Positions 40,774 to 49,425 of a stretch of DNA of 64,000 bases are shown in pieces. This DNA is from Sinorhizobium shofinae (GTDB lineage: Bacteria > Pseudomonadota > Alphaproteobacteria > Rhizobiales > Rhizobiaceae): the NCBI GenBank assembly GCA_001704765.1, contig MBFK01000094.1, positions 41,327 through 105,326 on the forward strand. Reading direction: 5' to 3'. Every line of letters begins with the position of its first letter. Position 1 is the first letter of the stretch. The notes beneath the pieces were generated by a model. It had not been told where the DNA came from and made no database searches. It saw nothing but the letters and a program-made list of their open reading frames with translations. The translations under genes were made by a program, and so were the position numbers.

Positions 40774-41682
40774 CTAACGATCAGCTTCGAGCCAAAGCAG
40801 CTTGACGGTACGACTTTCGCACTCCGGATCGTCCAGGAAGACTGCCTCGGCCCGCTGCAAGGCTTCCAGCCTCAGTTCCCCTTGCCGGGCGATGACGGCG
40901 GAAAGGAGATGCGCCTGGTTCTGGCTGTCGCCGGCGAGCTCCGGCTGCTCGTTGATGAGAGAAGTCATCGTGGCGAGGTCGTTTAAGTGGCCAAGCACGT
41001 CGACTAGTTCTTTGGTTTCCGCCCTTTTTGCCTGCATTGCCGAGGGCCATGCCTCCCGCAAGAGCGCCAGATGCATTCTGTAGTCCTGGGCGCGCTTGCG
41101 CAGCTCGTGGAAGAGTGCGACCTCCGTACTCGCTTCGCAGGCGGCCCTGGCACGCGCGGCCCGCTTCAATGTTCGCCGCCAACCTTTTTCCATTCGGCCA
41201 GCGGATTTTCGCCTGCCGTCGTCGAAGGAAACATGCGTAAGTGCCGCAAGCGCCTGTTCGCAATTGACGATCGTCGAGTCGATCTTTCCGTCCAGATCGG
41301 TCTCACCTTCGGCAATCCGGTCGCGGCGCTCGGCGAGGATCGAGCAGACTTTGTCGAGCGCCAATTGCTGCTCTTCGCTTGCTGCATGCTCGCGGAGATG
41401 GTTCGCGTTCTCGACGAGGGCTGCGGCGTCGCGAACGGTCGAGAGATTTCGCGCCATGTCGCGGATGCGGGCGTTTTCCTGCTTCTGGAAATTGCGTGCA
41501 TCGGAGGCGACGAGCCGATAGAGCGAGCGCAGGCGCTTGAAGTTCTTGCGGGCGTCGTGGATCGCCTCGTGCACGCCCGCCGGCTGATCGTTGAGCACCG
41601 TCACCGCACGCTCGATCTGCTCGGCACCAACGTCGCGAAAGTCCTCGGTGAAGGGGCGGCCCGGATTGAAGGCGTAGGTCAT
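40774..41682 (-). CDS. CHAD domain protein
   Basis: 302 residues from MTYAFNPGRPFTEDFRDVGA. The CHAD signature is a helical bundle rich in conserved His, Arg and Lys: VHEAIHDARKNFKRLRSLYR near residue 45 and FHELRKRAQDYRMHLALLRE later. CHAD domains bind inorganic polyphosphate. Its ATG overlaps the stop of the CYTH gene (ATGA), so the pair is translationally coupled; in many bacteria the two domains are fused in one protein. Confidence 0.9.
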   Translation of the reverse strand: MTYAFNPGRPFTEDFRDVGAEQIERAVTVLNDQPAGVHEAIHDARKNFKRLRSLYRLVASDARNFQKQENARIRDMARNLSTVRDAAALVENANHLREHAASEEQQLALDKVCSILAERRDRIAEGETDLDGKIDSTIVNCEQALAALTHVSFDDGRRKSAGRMEKGWRRTLKRAARARAACEASTEVALFHELRKRAQDYRMHLALLREAWPSAMQAKRAETKELVDVLGHLNDLATMTSLINEQPELAGDSQNQAHLLSAVIARQGELRLEALQRAEAVFLDDPECESRTVKLLWLEADR

Positions 41683-42152
41683 GGTTGAGCAACCAAGAGT
41701 CCCTCGGTGGCGAGCGCTTGGTTGGAATAGCGGCGGTCGCCGGTGATCTCGCGGCCCAGCCACGCAGGCAGGGCGGGCAGATCCGTCTCCTTCTTCATTT
41801 CCACCTCGGCGACGACGAGTCCTTCGAGCGCTCCCTCGTAGACATCCACCTCCCAGGTGAAGCCCTTGTGAGGCACCCGATAACGGCGCTTCTCGATCAC
41901 GACGCCGACGGCCTGTGTCAGCAACTCGCGAGCGTCCTCCATCGGCAGGTCATACTCGTACTCGTTTCGGACCAGGGCCGACTTGCCGATCTTGACGGTA
42001 AGGCGCGCCCATTTGTTGCCATGGATCCGAACGCGTACCGAACGATCCTCCATGGTGACGATATAGGCCTGGCGTAGCCTGATGCCTCCGTCGGCGCGCT
42101 CCTTCCAGCCGTCGGAAGCGACCAGGAACTTGCGCTCTATCTCCTTCGCCAT
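41679..42152 (-). CDS. CYTH domain protein, probable inorganic triphosphatase
   Basis: 157 residues beginning with the diagnostic EIERKFLV of the triphosphate tunnel fold. Further strand motifs are GIRLRQAYI, SVRVRIHGNKWARLTVKIG, EYEYDLPMEDARELL and EVDVYEGALEGLVVAEVEM, with alternating charged residues lining a tunnel. Relatives hydrolyse tripolyphosphate with Mg or Mn; adenylate cyclase activity is known in the wider superfamily but is less likely. Coupled to the CHAD gene. Confidence 0.9.
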   Translation of the reverse strand: MAKEIERKFLVASDGWKERADGGIRLRQAYIVTMEDRSVRVRIHGNKWARLTVKIGKSALVRNEYEYDLPMEDARELLTQAVGVVIEKRRYRVPHKGFTWEVDVYEGALEGLVVAEVEMKKETDLPALPAWLGREITGDRRYSNQALATEGLLVAQP

Positions 42153-42354
42153 GGATGTCCTGCCATTTCCGAGAGGGCGACTGTCATCAAACTATCGCAT
42201 TGCGGGTTAGGCTCAACCCATCTCTTTGTTGCAGATGATATTTAATCGTCTGCTTTTATTCGACGGAGATGATGCGGCACCTTTAGGTCTCGACAATGAC
42301 AGGCGGGCGGAGTATGCGAGGTGCAGATTCAATCGTTTTAAAAGGACGGCGGGC

Positions 42355-42993
42355 ATGAGCGCGAAGACCGACAAGCTTCTTTCCATCCTCAGGCTGCAAC
42401 CGGTGGTGCCGGTGCTGGTGATCGACGATGCGGCGACTGCAGTTCCGCTTGCTCGCGCCCTGGTCGCCGGCGGCCTGAAAGCGATCGAGATCACGCTGCG
42501 GACGCCGGCGGCGCTCGAGGCGATCCGCGCCGTGGCAGACGAAGTCGAAGGCGCGGTTGCCGGTGCCGGCACGATCCTCAACGCCGCGCAGTTCGAACAG
42601 GCCGTCGAGGCGGGGTCGCAGTTCATCGTCAGCCCCGGCACGACGCAGGAATTGATCGATGTCGCCAACGACCACGCGGTGCCCTTGCTGCCGGGGGCGG
42701 CGACGGCGAGCGAGGTGATGGGGCTGCGTGAGGAAGGCTACGACGTCATGAAGTTTTTCCCGGCTGAACAGGCCGGCGGGGCCGCCTATCTGAAGTCGCT
42801 TTCTTCTCCGCTTGCCGGCACGCTGTTCTGCCCGACCGGCGGCATTTCGCTCGCCAATGCGCGCGACTATCTTTCGCTGCCGAACGTCGTCTGCGTCGGC
42901 GGGTCCTGGGTGGCGCCGAAGGAACTGGTTGCCAAGGGCGACTGGGCCGGCATCACCAAGCTTGCCGTCGAGGCCTTTGCGCTGAAAGGCTGA
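42355..42993 (+). CDS. eda: 2-dehydro-3-deoxy-phosphogluconate (KDPG) aldolase
   Basis: 212 residues from MSAKTDKLLSILRLQPVVPV with AAAGGA ahead. TIM barrel with GGLKAIEITLRTPAALEAIR (active-site Glu), AGAGTILNAAQFEQAVEAGS, and the Schiff-base Lys in EGYDVMKFFPAEQAGG, then LFCPTGGISLANA for phosphate binding. Cleaves KDPG into pyruvate and glyceraldehyde 3-phosphate in the Entner-Doudoroff pathway, the main route of glucose use in rhizobia. The frame is open upstream to 42226 but that part is not protein-like. Confidence 0.93.
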   Translation: MSAKTDKLLSILRLQPVVPVLVIDDAATAVPLARALVAGGLKAIEITLRTPAALEAIRAVADEVEGAVAGAGTILNAAQFEQAVEAGSQFIVSPGTTQELIDVANDHAVPLLPGAATASEVMGLREEGYDVMKFFPAEQAGGAAYLKSLSSPLAGTLFCPTGGISLANARDYLSLPNVVCVGGSWVAPKELVAKGDWAGITKLAVEAFALKG

Positions 42994-43025
42994 CCGGACG
43001 ACACGCAGGGCAATCCATGAAGAAC

Positions 43026-43047
43026 GCCGGGCTCACGTCCGGCTTTT
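43026..43047 (+). terminator. Terminator of eda
   Basis: GCCGG / CCGGC stem, loop GCTCACGT, then TTTT, 32 bases after the stop. Confidence 0.65.
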
Positions 43048-43159
43048 CCATGTCTGGCGCGCATTTGTATTTTCGCCTCGTGGTTCCTATGTCTCACTCC
43101 GCCAACGACGACGCAGAGAGGCTGCTGCTTCCGCGCGTCAAACCTAAGGAGCGAGGCCG

Positions 43160-43858
43160 ATGTTCGACGCGAAGAAATTGCTGGATCAGTTCTTGGGTTC
43201 CCAGATTCCCGGCGCCGGCGGCACGGTTCGCGACCGCACCGATCAGGTGACCAAGCTCGCCAAGGGCAATCCGCTTGCGACCGGCGCGATCGCGGCCGTC
43301 CTGCTCGGCACGAAGTCAGGACGCAAGCTGGCCGGCAATGCGGCTGTTCTCGGTGGGCTGGCGGCGATCGCCGGTCTTGGCTATCAGGCCTACAAGAACT
43401 ACCAGGTCGGCCAGGCGCCGGCACCAGTGCCTCGCGCACCCGTCGAACTGCCGCCGCCGCCCGCCGATTCCGGCTTTGCGGCGCCGGAGGCGCTCAGCAA
43501 TGACTTCGCGCTCGTGCTCGTTCGCGCCATGATCGCCGCCGCCCGGGCGGATGGCCATATCGATGAGACCGAACGCGGCCGGATCATGGACAAGCTTTCC
43601 GTTTCGGGTCTCTCCGCGGATGCTGCGGCTTTCCTCGAAGCCGAGCTCGCCGATCCCATCGATCTCGACGCGATCGTCGCTGCCGGGAAAACGGAGGAGG
43701 AACGTGTCGAGATCTATACGGCGTCGCGGCTTGCGATCGAGCCGGATGGCCGAGCGGAGCGCGGCTATCTCGATCTTCTCGCGGGCCGACTGGGCCTTGC
43801 CGACGCGCTTGTCGACCATATCGAGGCGACCGTCTCGGCGGCGAAGGTTCCGGCCTGA
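43160..43858 (+). CDS. DUF533/TerB-like protein
   Basis: 232 residues with AAGGAGCGAG ahead of the ATG. The N-terminal 90 residues are Gly/Ala-rich with hydrophobic runs (LATGAIAAVLLGTKSGRKLA, GGLAAIAGLGYQAYKNYQ), then a Pro-rich linker, then a helical TerB-like domain (ALVLVRAMIAAARADGHIDE, GRIMDKLSVSGL) of the type annotated as DUF533. The acidic helix pair ADGHIDETERGRI could bind a metal. Function unknown; inner-membrane association is likely. Confidence 0.8.
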   Translation: MFDAKKLLDQFLGSQIPGAGGTVRDRTDQVTKLAKGNPLATGAIAAVLLGTKSGRKLAGNAAVLGGLAAIAGLGYQAYKNYQVGQAPAPVPRAPVELPPPPADSGFAAPEALSNDFALVLVRAMIAAARADGHIDETERGRIMDKLSVSGLSADAAAFLEAELADPIDLDAIVAAGKTEEERVEIYTASRLAIEPDGRAERGYLDLLAGRLGLADALVDHIEATVSAAKVPA

Positions 43859-43872
43859 GACCCAGCTTCACA

Positions 43873-43900
43873 ATGAGCGGAGCGTATCCGTTCCGCTCAT
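43873..43900. terminator. Terminator hairpin after the DUF533 gene
   Basis: Nine-base arms ATGAGCGGA / TCCGCTCAT with a ten-base loop, 14 bases past the stop; no strong T run. Confidence 0.55.
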
Positions 43901-43978
43901 GGTTCGATCACGAGTTTGAATTTGAAACGGGTTGGCGTCTGTCCTATTGCCGAAACAAATGGAACGCGGGAGTGATCG

Positions 43979-44677
43979 ATGCGCGATCTTGCGAATTGGA
44001 AGGGGTGCCCGGCGCCGCAGCGGGTGTTAATCGATGGCCTATATGTCCGGCTGGAGCCCTACGACCGGGCGGCGCATCTCGAGCCGCTCTGGCACGACGC
44101 TTTCGGCGGCCTGGCGATCAACCCGCTGCTCAAATATTTCACGCAAGACGATTTTTCGGGGATCGAAGCCTTCGACGCCTGGCTCGCGGCGGTCCAGGCG
44201 AAATCCGGCTGGATCACCGAGGTGTTCCGCGACAGGGCGACCGGCAGGGTCGTCGGGATGGCGAACTACATGCGTGCAGACCCCGCCAATGGCGTCCTCG
44301 AAGTCGGTGGCGTGGCGCACGGGCCGGCCATGGCGCGTTCGCCGCTTTCGACGGAAGTGCATTACCTGATGGCGAGGCACGTCTTCGAGAATCTCGGCTA
44401 TCGTCGTTACGAGTGGAAATGCCACAGCGAAAACCAGCCGAGCCGCACCGCGGCCCTGCGGCTCGGTTTCACCTTCGAAGGCATTTTCCGCCAGCACATG
44501 ATCTCCAAACACGCCAATCGCGATACAGCCTGGTTCTCGATGATCGACTGCGAATGGCCGCTCCTCAAGGCCGCTTTCGAGGGCTGGCTTTCGCCTGACA
44601 ATTTCGATCGCGAGGGGCGCCAGAGGCGGCGGCTTGAGGACATCCGCGCGGAGCTCGCGACAAAGGAGCGAACGTGA
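43979..44677 (+). CDS. GNAT-family N-acetyltransferase (RimJ/RimL-like)
   Basis: 232 residues. The GNAT fold is shown by VVGMANYMRADPANGVLEVG (strands 2-4), the acetyl-CoA region HYLMARHVFENLGYRRYEWK and the terminal FRRYEWKCHSENQPSRTAALRL-type stretch with LGFTFEGIFRQHMISKHANR, the last motif being typical for RimJ/RimL and YokL types. Substrate unknown. Its stop overlaps the GTG of the small membrane protein. Confidence 0.85.
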   Translation: MRDLANWKGCPAPQRVLIDGLYVRLEPYDRAAHLEPLWHDAFGGLAINPLLKYFTQDDFSGIEAFDAWLAAVQAKSGWITEVFRDRATGRVVGMANYMRADPANGVLEVGGVAHGPAMARSPLSTEVHYLMARHVFENLGYRRYEWKCHSENQPSRTAALRLGFTFEGIFRQHMISKHANRDTAWFSMIDCEWPLLKAAFEGWLSPDNFDREGRQRRRLEDIRAELATKERT

Positions 44678-44889
44678 GCACGCCCGAGAAAAAGGAAAAG
44701 TCGGCGGCAATCGCGGCCGCGATCATCCTGGTCGTTGTCGGCATCGGCTTCTTCGTGCTGCCGTCGATCATCGTATGGCTCGGCGACATCTCGCCCTGGC
44801 TCGCCGCCAGCGTCGGCGCCCTCTTCGTGCTCGGCTTTTTCCTGATCTTCTGGCTGCGCGCCCGCCATCAGCGCCGGCGCGGCCTATAG
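44674..44889 (+). CDS. Small two-helix membrane protein
   Basis: 71 residues from a GTG that overlaps the preceding TGA. A charged N-terminus (STPEKKEKS) is followed by two hydrophobic helices (AAIAAAIILVVVGIGFFVLP and LAASVGALFVLGFFLIFWL) and a basic tail RARHQRRRGL. I recognise no family. Coupling to the acetyltransferase suggests co-expression, not necessarily a shared function. Confidence 0.75.
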   Translation: MSTPEKKEKSAAIAAAIILVVVGIGFFVLPSIIVWLGDISPWLAASVGALFVLGFFLIFWLRARHQRRRGL

Positions 44890-44901
44890 CCGATCTGCGC
44901 C

Positions 44902-45939
44902 TCAGCCCTGCAGCGCTGCACCCAGCAGAACGAGCCCGAGAACCAGGACCAGGAGCGCACCGGCGATTTCGATGCCGTTCGAGATGCGTGCCGCAGCCGA
45001 TTGGCTTGAGGCGTAGCGCAGCGCGAAACCCTTGGCCGTAACGGCCATGGTGGCGAGGATCGATACGGTGATCGCGGTGCCGATTGACATGGCGAAGACC
45101 GAGAGGACGCCACCGAGGTAGAGACCGTTCAGGAGCGCGAAGGAAAGAACGATCAAGGCACCGGAGCAGGGGCGCAGGCCCACCGCGACGATAGCCGACC
45201 AGGCTTCGCTGAGCGCAAAGCGATCGCCCTTGAGCATCTGCGGGTCGGGTGCATGGGCGTGGCCGCAAGTGGTGCAGACCTCGCCAGGACCATGCGCGTG
45301 GCCGTGATCGTGGTGGTGATGATGATGCGAGTGATCATGGCCGTGCTGCCCATGGTCGTGGTGGACGTGCCCGTCGGCAAGGGCCAGCGCCGGCCGCGCC
45401 ATTGACCGCAGCTTGCGGAAGACGAGCCAGCCGCCGAAGGCGGCAATCAGCGCGTAGCTCGCCACCTCGAGCGAATGGGTTGCGCGCGTCATGCTGATGG
45501 AGGAGCCGCGCAGAACGAGATAGACGGCGCCGATCAAGAGGATCGCCACGACGCCCTGCAGGATCGAGGAGAGGAACGACAACAGCACGCCGCGTTTCAG
45601 TTCCGTCTCATTGGCGATCATGTAGGAGGAAATCACCGCCTTGCCGTGGCCGGGCCCTGCCGCGTGGAAAACGCCGTAGGCAAAGGAGAGGCCGATTAGT
45701 GACCAGAGCTGCCAGGGGTTCTCGCGCATGCCCTTGAGCGCACCGGTCAACAGCCGGTAGAAGCTCTGCTGCTCCATGTTGACCCAGGCGAAAAAACCGC
45801 CGAAGACGCCGGTGGTCTGGATCGAAGGCTCGGCGGAGCCGATGCCGAGCGGCGATTGCGCCATGGCAAGCGTCGCCGAAAGGGCTGTCAACAGAAGGCC
45901 GGCGACGAGTGGACCGCCGATCCTGCGCAGGTTCAGCAT
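44902..45939 (-). CDS. Nickel/cobalt efflux-type transporter (NicO/RcnA family)
   Basis: 345 residues. A signal-like helix, then about six membrane helices with AYGVFHAAGPGHGKAVISSY (the family's HX5GHGK motif) and GLRPCSGALIVLSFALLNG. Between helices lies a His-rich loop near residues 190-225 (HVHHDHGQHGHDHSHHHHHH and more), a probable metal-binding segment, followed by CTTCGHAHAP. Overlaps the DUF1007 gene by seven bases, the usual partner. Direction of transport is inferred from RcnA; uptake in NicT-like relatives is the alternative. Confidence 0.87.
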   Translation of the reverse strand: MLNLRRIGGPLVAGLLLTALSATLAMAQSPLGIGSAEPSIQTTGVFGGFFAWVNMEQQSFYRLLTGALKGMRENPWQLWSLIGLSFAYGVFHAAGPGHGKAVISSYMIANETELKRGVLLSFLSSILQGVVAILLIGAVYLVLRGSSISMTRATHSLEVASYALIAAFGGWLVFRKLRSMARPALALADGHVHHDHGQHGHDHSHHHHHHDHGHAHGPGEVCTTCGHAHAPDPQMLKGDRFALSEAWSAIVAVGLRPCSGALIVLSFALLNGLYLGGVLSVFAMSIGTAITVSILATMAVTAKGFALRYASSQSAAARISNGIEIAGALLVLVLGLVLLGAALQG

Positions 45940-46577
45940 GTGACCTCGATCCTCGTTGCGAAGAGCTTCGACATGTCGGTACCGGTCGGGTCGTTCCAGA
46001 AGGCGTCGGTGAGCGTATCCTTGTTCTCGGCCAGCACCTCGTCCGGGTCCGGCCGCACCACCTGATGATGGCAGGCCTCGATCTTCTCGCCGACGACGGT
46101 GAGGTCGTCGTCGGTCGGGAAGTCCATCGCCGTGTACATGGTCGGGTCGTAGACGCCGAAGGAGAGCTTGCCCTTGAGCGGCATCGCCTCGGCCGGCTTG
46201 ACCGCGAACATCATCAGCAGCTGATTGTCCTTGTAGTCGACCGTGATGCTGTCGGGCCTGTTCACCTTCACGGATTTTCCATTGTCGAAGATCGTCGTGT
46301 AATAGTTGTACTCAGAAAGCGACTCGAGCACGGTCTGGCCGACCTCTTTCAACTCGTCCGGATCGAGCGTGGCGTTGGAGTTCTTGTCGAAGTCGAGCAC
46401 GACGCTTGCCGAAAACAGCTCGTCGAACCGCCAGACGTTGCGCAACTCGCCAACATTCCCCTTGTCGTCGGAGACGATCTCCAGCCGCGCCTCGGCGAAG
46501 ATATGCGGATGGGCGGCAGCGAGCCCGGGCGTCAGCAGGGTCGCAAGGCCGGCCAGGACGAGGGGTTGTGTATTCAT
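45933..46577 (-). CDS. DUF1007 periplasmic protein linked to metal transport
   Basis: 214 residues from MNTQPLVLAG; the longer frame is not needed. The signal peptide ends LAAA-HPHIFAEARLEI; the mature start HPHIF is the family signature and may bind a metal ion as its N-terminus. Further: LRNVWRFDELFSASVVLDFD and YDPTMYTAMDFP. It is placed before the NicO-type transporter with an overlap, as in many genomes, so it is probably the periplasmic partner of that transporter. Confidence 0.85.
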   Translation of the reverse strand: MNTQPLVLAGLATLLTPGLAAAHPHIFAEARLEIVSDDKGNVGELRNVWRFDELFSASVVLDFDKNSNATLDPDELKEVGQTVLESLSEYNYYTTIFDNGKSVKVNRPDSITVDYKDNQLLMMFAVKPAEAMPLKGKLSFGVYDPTMYTAMDFPTDDDLTVVGEKIEACHHQVVRPDPDEVLAENKDTLTDAFWNDPTGTDMSKLFATRIEVTC

Positions 46578-46704
46578 GGGAATTGGAAGTCCTTTTCGGT
46601 CGAAGCGGACCATACGAATCGCCCTCCGAATGTACCGTAAATGGGACGGAATTGGGACTTGGCCTGTCAAAGCGTCGGGCGCGCGCCCAAAGGTCGCGGC
46701 GCTT

Positions 46705-47598
46705 TCATTGTGGCTTGCGGAACCAGCCGTGCAGGAAATCGACGAAGGTGCGCACCTTCGTCGGTAGATATCGCCGGTGCGGATAGATCGCGTAGATGCC
46801 GCGGTCCTTGGGCAGGTAATCGTCAAAGAGCGTCACAAGCTCGCCCGACTGGATCTTCGGCCGGGCGATGAAGTCCGGCACGGGCGCCACTCCGATGCCG
46901 GTCACCGCGGCGCGGACGGAAGCAAGCGGGCTGTTGACCTCGATCGGCCCGCTGACCGGAACCGAGAAGGGCGATCCGTCCGGCTCGATGAAGCGCCAGT
47001 TCGAATAGGAGCGGCCGTTCGTGTCGAGAATGCAGGGGATCTTCGAGAGCTCGCTCGGATGCTTGAGGGGGCCGACTTTCTCCACGAATTCCGGCGAGGC
47101 GCAGAGCAGCACCTGGAAGTCGTCGAGCTTGCGCGCGATCAGCGTCGAGTCTTCGAGCCGTGTGATGCGAATCGCCACATCGAAGCCTTCCTCGACGAGG
47201 TCGACGAAACGGTCGTCGGAGACGATCTCCAGCGACAATTCCGGGTGCTGCCTGCCGAAGTCGATCAGAGACTGGCCGATCTCCGCGTCAACAAAGGTCC
47301 GCGGCACGGTGATTCGCAAGCGCCCACGTAGGTCGGAATTGTTGGCGCGGACGAGATCGGCAAGATTGTCGATCTCCTTGAGGATTTCGGAGGCGGAGCG
47401 GTAATAGGTGTGTCCGGCCTCGGTCATCGAGAACTGCCGCGTCGTGCGGTTGAGGAGGAGGGCGCCGAGCTCGTCTTCGAGTTCTCGGACGTATTTCGAC
47501 AATAGCGCCTTGGATTTGCCGACGCGCCGGGCGGCGGCGGAAAAACCTTCCGCGTCCACGACGTCGATGAAGGCGCGGATGCGGGTCAAAGTGTCCAT
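46705..47598 (-). CDS. LysR-family transcriptional regulator
   Basis: 297 residues from MDTLTRIRAFIDVVDAEGFS. The helix-turn-helix GFSAAARRVGKSKALLSKYV is followed by RELEDELGALLLNRTTRQFS and the two-lobed effector domain. It is most like the subgroup near DmlR/YafC. Stands alone, 609 bases from the divergent decarboxylase gene; its target is probably elsewhere or in that gap. Confidence 0.88.
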   Translation of the reverse strand: MDTLTRIRAFIDVVDAEGFSAAARRVGKSKALLSKYVRELEDELGALLLNRTTRQFSMTEAGHTYYRSASEILKEIDNLADLVRANNSDLRGRLRITVPRTFVDAEIGQSLIDFGRQHPELSLEIVSDDRFVDLVEEGFDVAIRITRLEDSTLIARKLDDFQVLLCASPEFVEKVGPLKHPSELSKIPCILDTNGRSYSNWRFIEPDGSPFSVPVSGPIEVNSPLASVRAAVTGIGVAPVPDFIARPKIQSGELVTLFDDYLPKDRGIYAIYPHRRYLPTKVRTFVDFLHGWFRKPQ

Positions 47599-48206
47599 GT
47601 TTCGTCTTTCTCTTTTCACCGTGCGGGAGCCGGAAACCTCGCTCCCGCGAAGCTCTATTTTGGGCGTCTCTGCCGCACGCAACGGTCTGGCTGTGATCGT
47701 TCATTGAAAGTGAACACTCACGCCATGGCCCGGTCCAGAAAAATTTAGGGGCGAAGCGGAAAAAACTCTTGATTACGACAGTGATTTTTCTTACCTACGC
47801 CCTTGCCCAAAGTCGCACGTGCCTGTGGGTGTCCGCCGACCCTCGATTAGGTGAGGGTATCGGTAAGGTACCTGGAACTAACCCCTCCAGTCGCTATTCC
47901 GGCCAACCGGGAAATGCGAGGACATCTTGAAGCAACGACGGTGCGGGCCTTTCTGGTGTCTGCCGGCTCTCCAACAGCCGGGGTTACTGAAGAGGCACAC
48001 CTTCATTGCCGGAAGTGCGGTTGGGTTATTCCCTCCAATCCATGGCAGACAAAGCCGAATCTTAGCCTTTGCGGGCTTCGATTCACCGTAACGCGCATCG
48101 AGCGCATGCATGGTTCCGGGGTCTCCACCGGCTGGTTCCAGTGCAAGCGCGCGCATGCCCTTTGTCCTCCACAGTTGTGGAGTCTAATGGATCGGGGAAT
48201 AAAGCC
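47599..48206 (+). ncRNA. Long leader of the decarboxylase gene; candidate speF-type RNA element
   Basis: 608 bases without a supported gene. The speF motif is a structured leader known upstream of COG0019 ornithine decarboxylase genes in alphaproteobacteria, and this gap sits exactly there. I can see a hairpin close to the start codon (CTCCAC-AGTT-GTGGAG, 48167-48182) followed by the ribosome site GGGGAA, as expected for translation control, but I cannot verify the conserved core by eye. The left part holds the LysR promoter. Extent of the RNA is unknown. Confidence 0.4.
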
Positions 48207-49340
48207 ATGACCACCGCACGCATCATCGACTTCCTCAACACCCGACGACCCGAAGGCCCCTGCCTCGTTGTCGACCTCGACATCGTGCGCGACAATTTCA
48301 AGGCCTTCCGTCATGCGTTGCCCGATAGTGCGATCTACTACGCCGTGAAGGCCAACCCGGCGCCGGAAATCCTGCGCCTGCTCGCCGGTCTCGGCTCCAA
48401 TTTCGATTGCGCGTCCGTCGCCGAAATCGAGATGGCGCTCGAAGCCGGTGCGACCCCGAGCCGCATCTCTTATGGCAACACCATCAAGAAGGAGCGCGAC
48501 ATTGCCCGCGCCCATGCGCTGGGGATCAACCTCTTCGCGGTCGATAGCCATGAAGAGGTCGAGAAGGTCGCGCGCGCCGCGCCGGGTGCCCGTGTCTTCT
48601 GCCGCGTCCTGACGGACGGCGAAGGCGCCGAGTGGCCGCTGTCGCGCAAGTTCGGCTGCGTGCCGCAGATGGCCGTCGACGTGCTTGTCTATGCCCATCA
48701 GCTCGGCCTGGTCTCCTACGGCGTGTCGTTCCATGTCGGCTCGCAGATGACGAAGCTCGACGCCTGGGATGCGGCGCTTGCCGATGCCAAGCGCGTCTTC
48801 GGGCAGCTTGCCAAGCAGGGTATCGAGCTGAAGATGGTCAACATGGGGGGCGGCTTCCCGACGAAGTACCTCAAGGACGTCCCGTCGGCCGAAGCCTATG
48901 GCCAGGCAATCTTCGGTGCGCTGAAGAAGCATTTCGGCAACAACATCCCGGAGACGATCATCGAGCCGGGCCGCGGCATGGTCGGCAATGCGGGCGTGAT
49001 CAAGGCGGAGGTCGTCCTCGTCTCGAAGAAGTCGGACAACGACAGCCACCGCTGGGTCTTCCTCGACATCGGCAAGTTCGGCGGTCTCGCCGAGACCATG
49101 GACGAGGCGATCCGCTATCCGATCCGCACGGCGCGCGACGCCGACGAGATGGAGCCCTGCGTCATTGCCGGCCCGACCTGCGACTCGGCCGACGTGCTCT
49201 ACGAGAAGAACATGTATCCGCTGCCGATCTCGCTGACGATCGGCGACGAGGTTCTGATCGAGGGCGCCGGCGCCTACACGTCCACCTACTCGGCCGTCGC
49301 CTTCAATGGCTTCGAGCCGCTGAAGGCCTATGTGATCTGA
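48207..49340 (+). CDS. Ornithine/lysine decarboxylase, alanine-racemase fold (group IV)
   Basis: 377 residues from MTTARIIDFLNTRRPEGPCL. PLP-binding Lys48 in AIYYAVKANPAPEI, the phosphate-site Gly run MVNMGGGFPTKYL, and the catalytic Cys in GPTCDSADVLYEKN near residue 323. It converts ornithine to putrescine; the rhizobial Odc2-type enzyme also takes lysine to cadaverine, and this one could do both. The open frame upstream overlaps the leader hairpin and is not the start. A strong terminator follows the gene. Confidence 0.92.
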   Translation: MTTARIIDFLNTRRPEGPCLVVDLDIVRDNFKAFRHALPDSAIYYAVKANPAPEILRLLAGLGSNFDCASVAEIEMALEAGATPSRISYGNTIKKERDIARAHALGINLFAVDSHEEVEKVARAAPGARVFCRVLTDGEGAEWPLSRKFGCVPQMAVDVLVYAHQLGLVSYGVSFHVGSQMTKLDAWDAALADAKRVFGQLAKQGIELKMVNMGGGFPTKYLKDVPSAEAYGQAIFGALKKHFGNNIPETIIEPGRGMVGNAGVIKAEVVLVSKKSDNDSHRWVFLDIGKFGGLAETMDEAIRYPIRTARDADEMEPCVIAGPTCDSADVLYEKNMYPLPISLTIGDEVLIEGAGAYTSTYSAVAFNGFEPLKAYVI

Positions 49341-49348
49341 TCCTGCCT

Positions 49349-49367
49349 GCTCCCGCTCAGCGGGAGC
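49349..49367 (+). terminator. Terminator of the decarboxylase gene
   Basis: Eight-base arms GCTCCCGC / GCGGGAGC with loop TCA, eight bases after the stop. Confidence 0.7.
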
Positions 49368-49425
49368 GGCGATTTCACAATTTTCGTAGTTCCGCCTGAA
49401 GCGGTTTTGATGACGGGAGGCCCCG

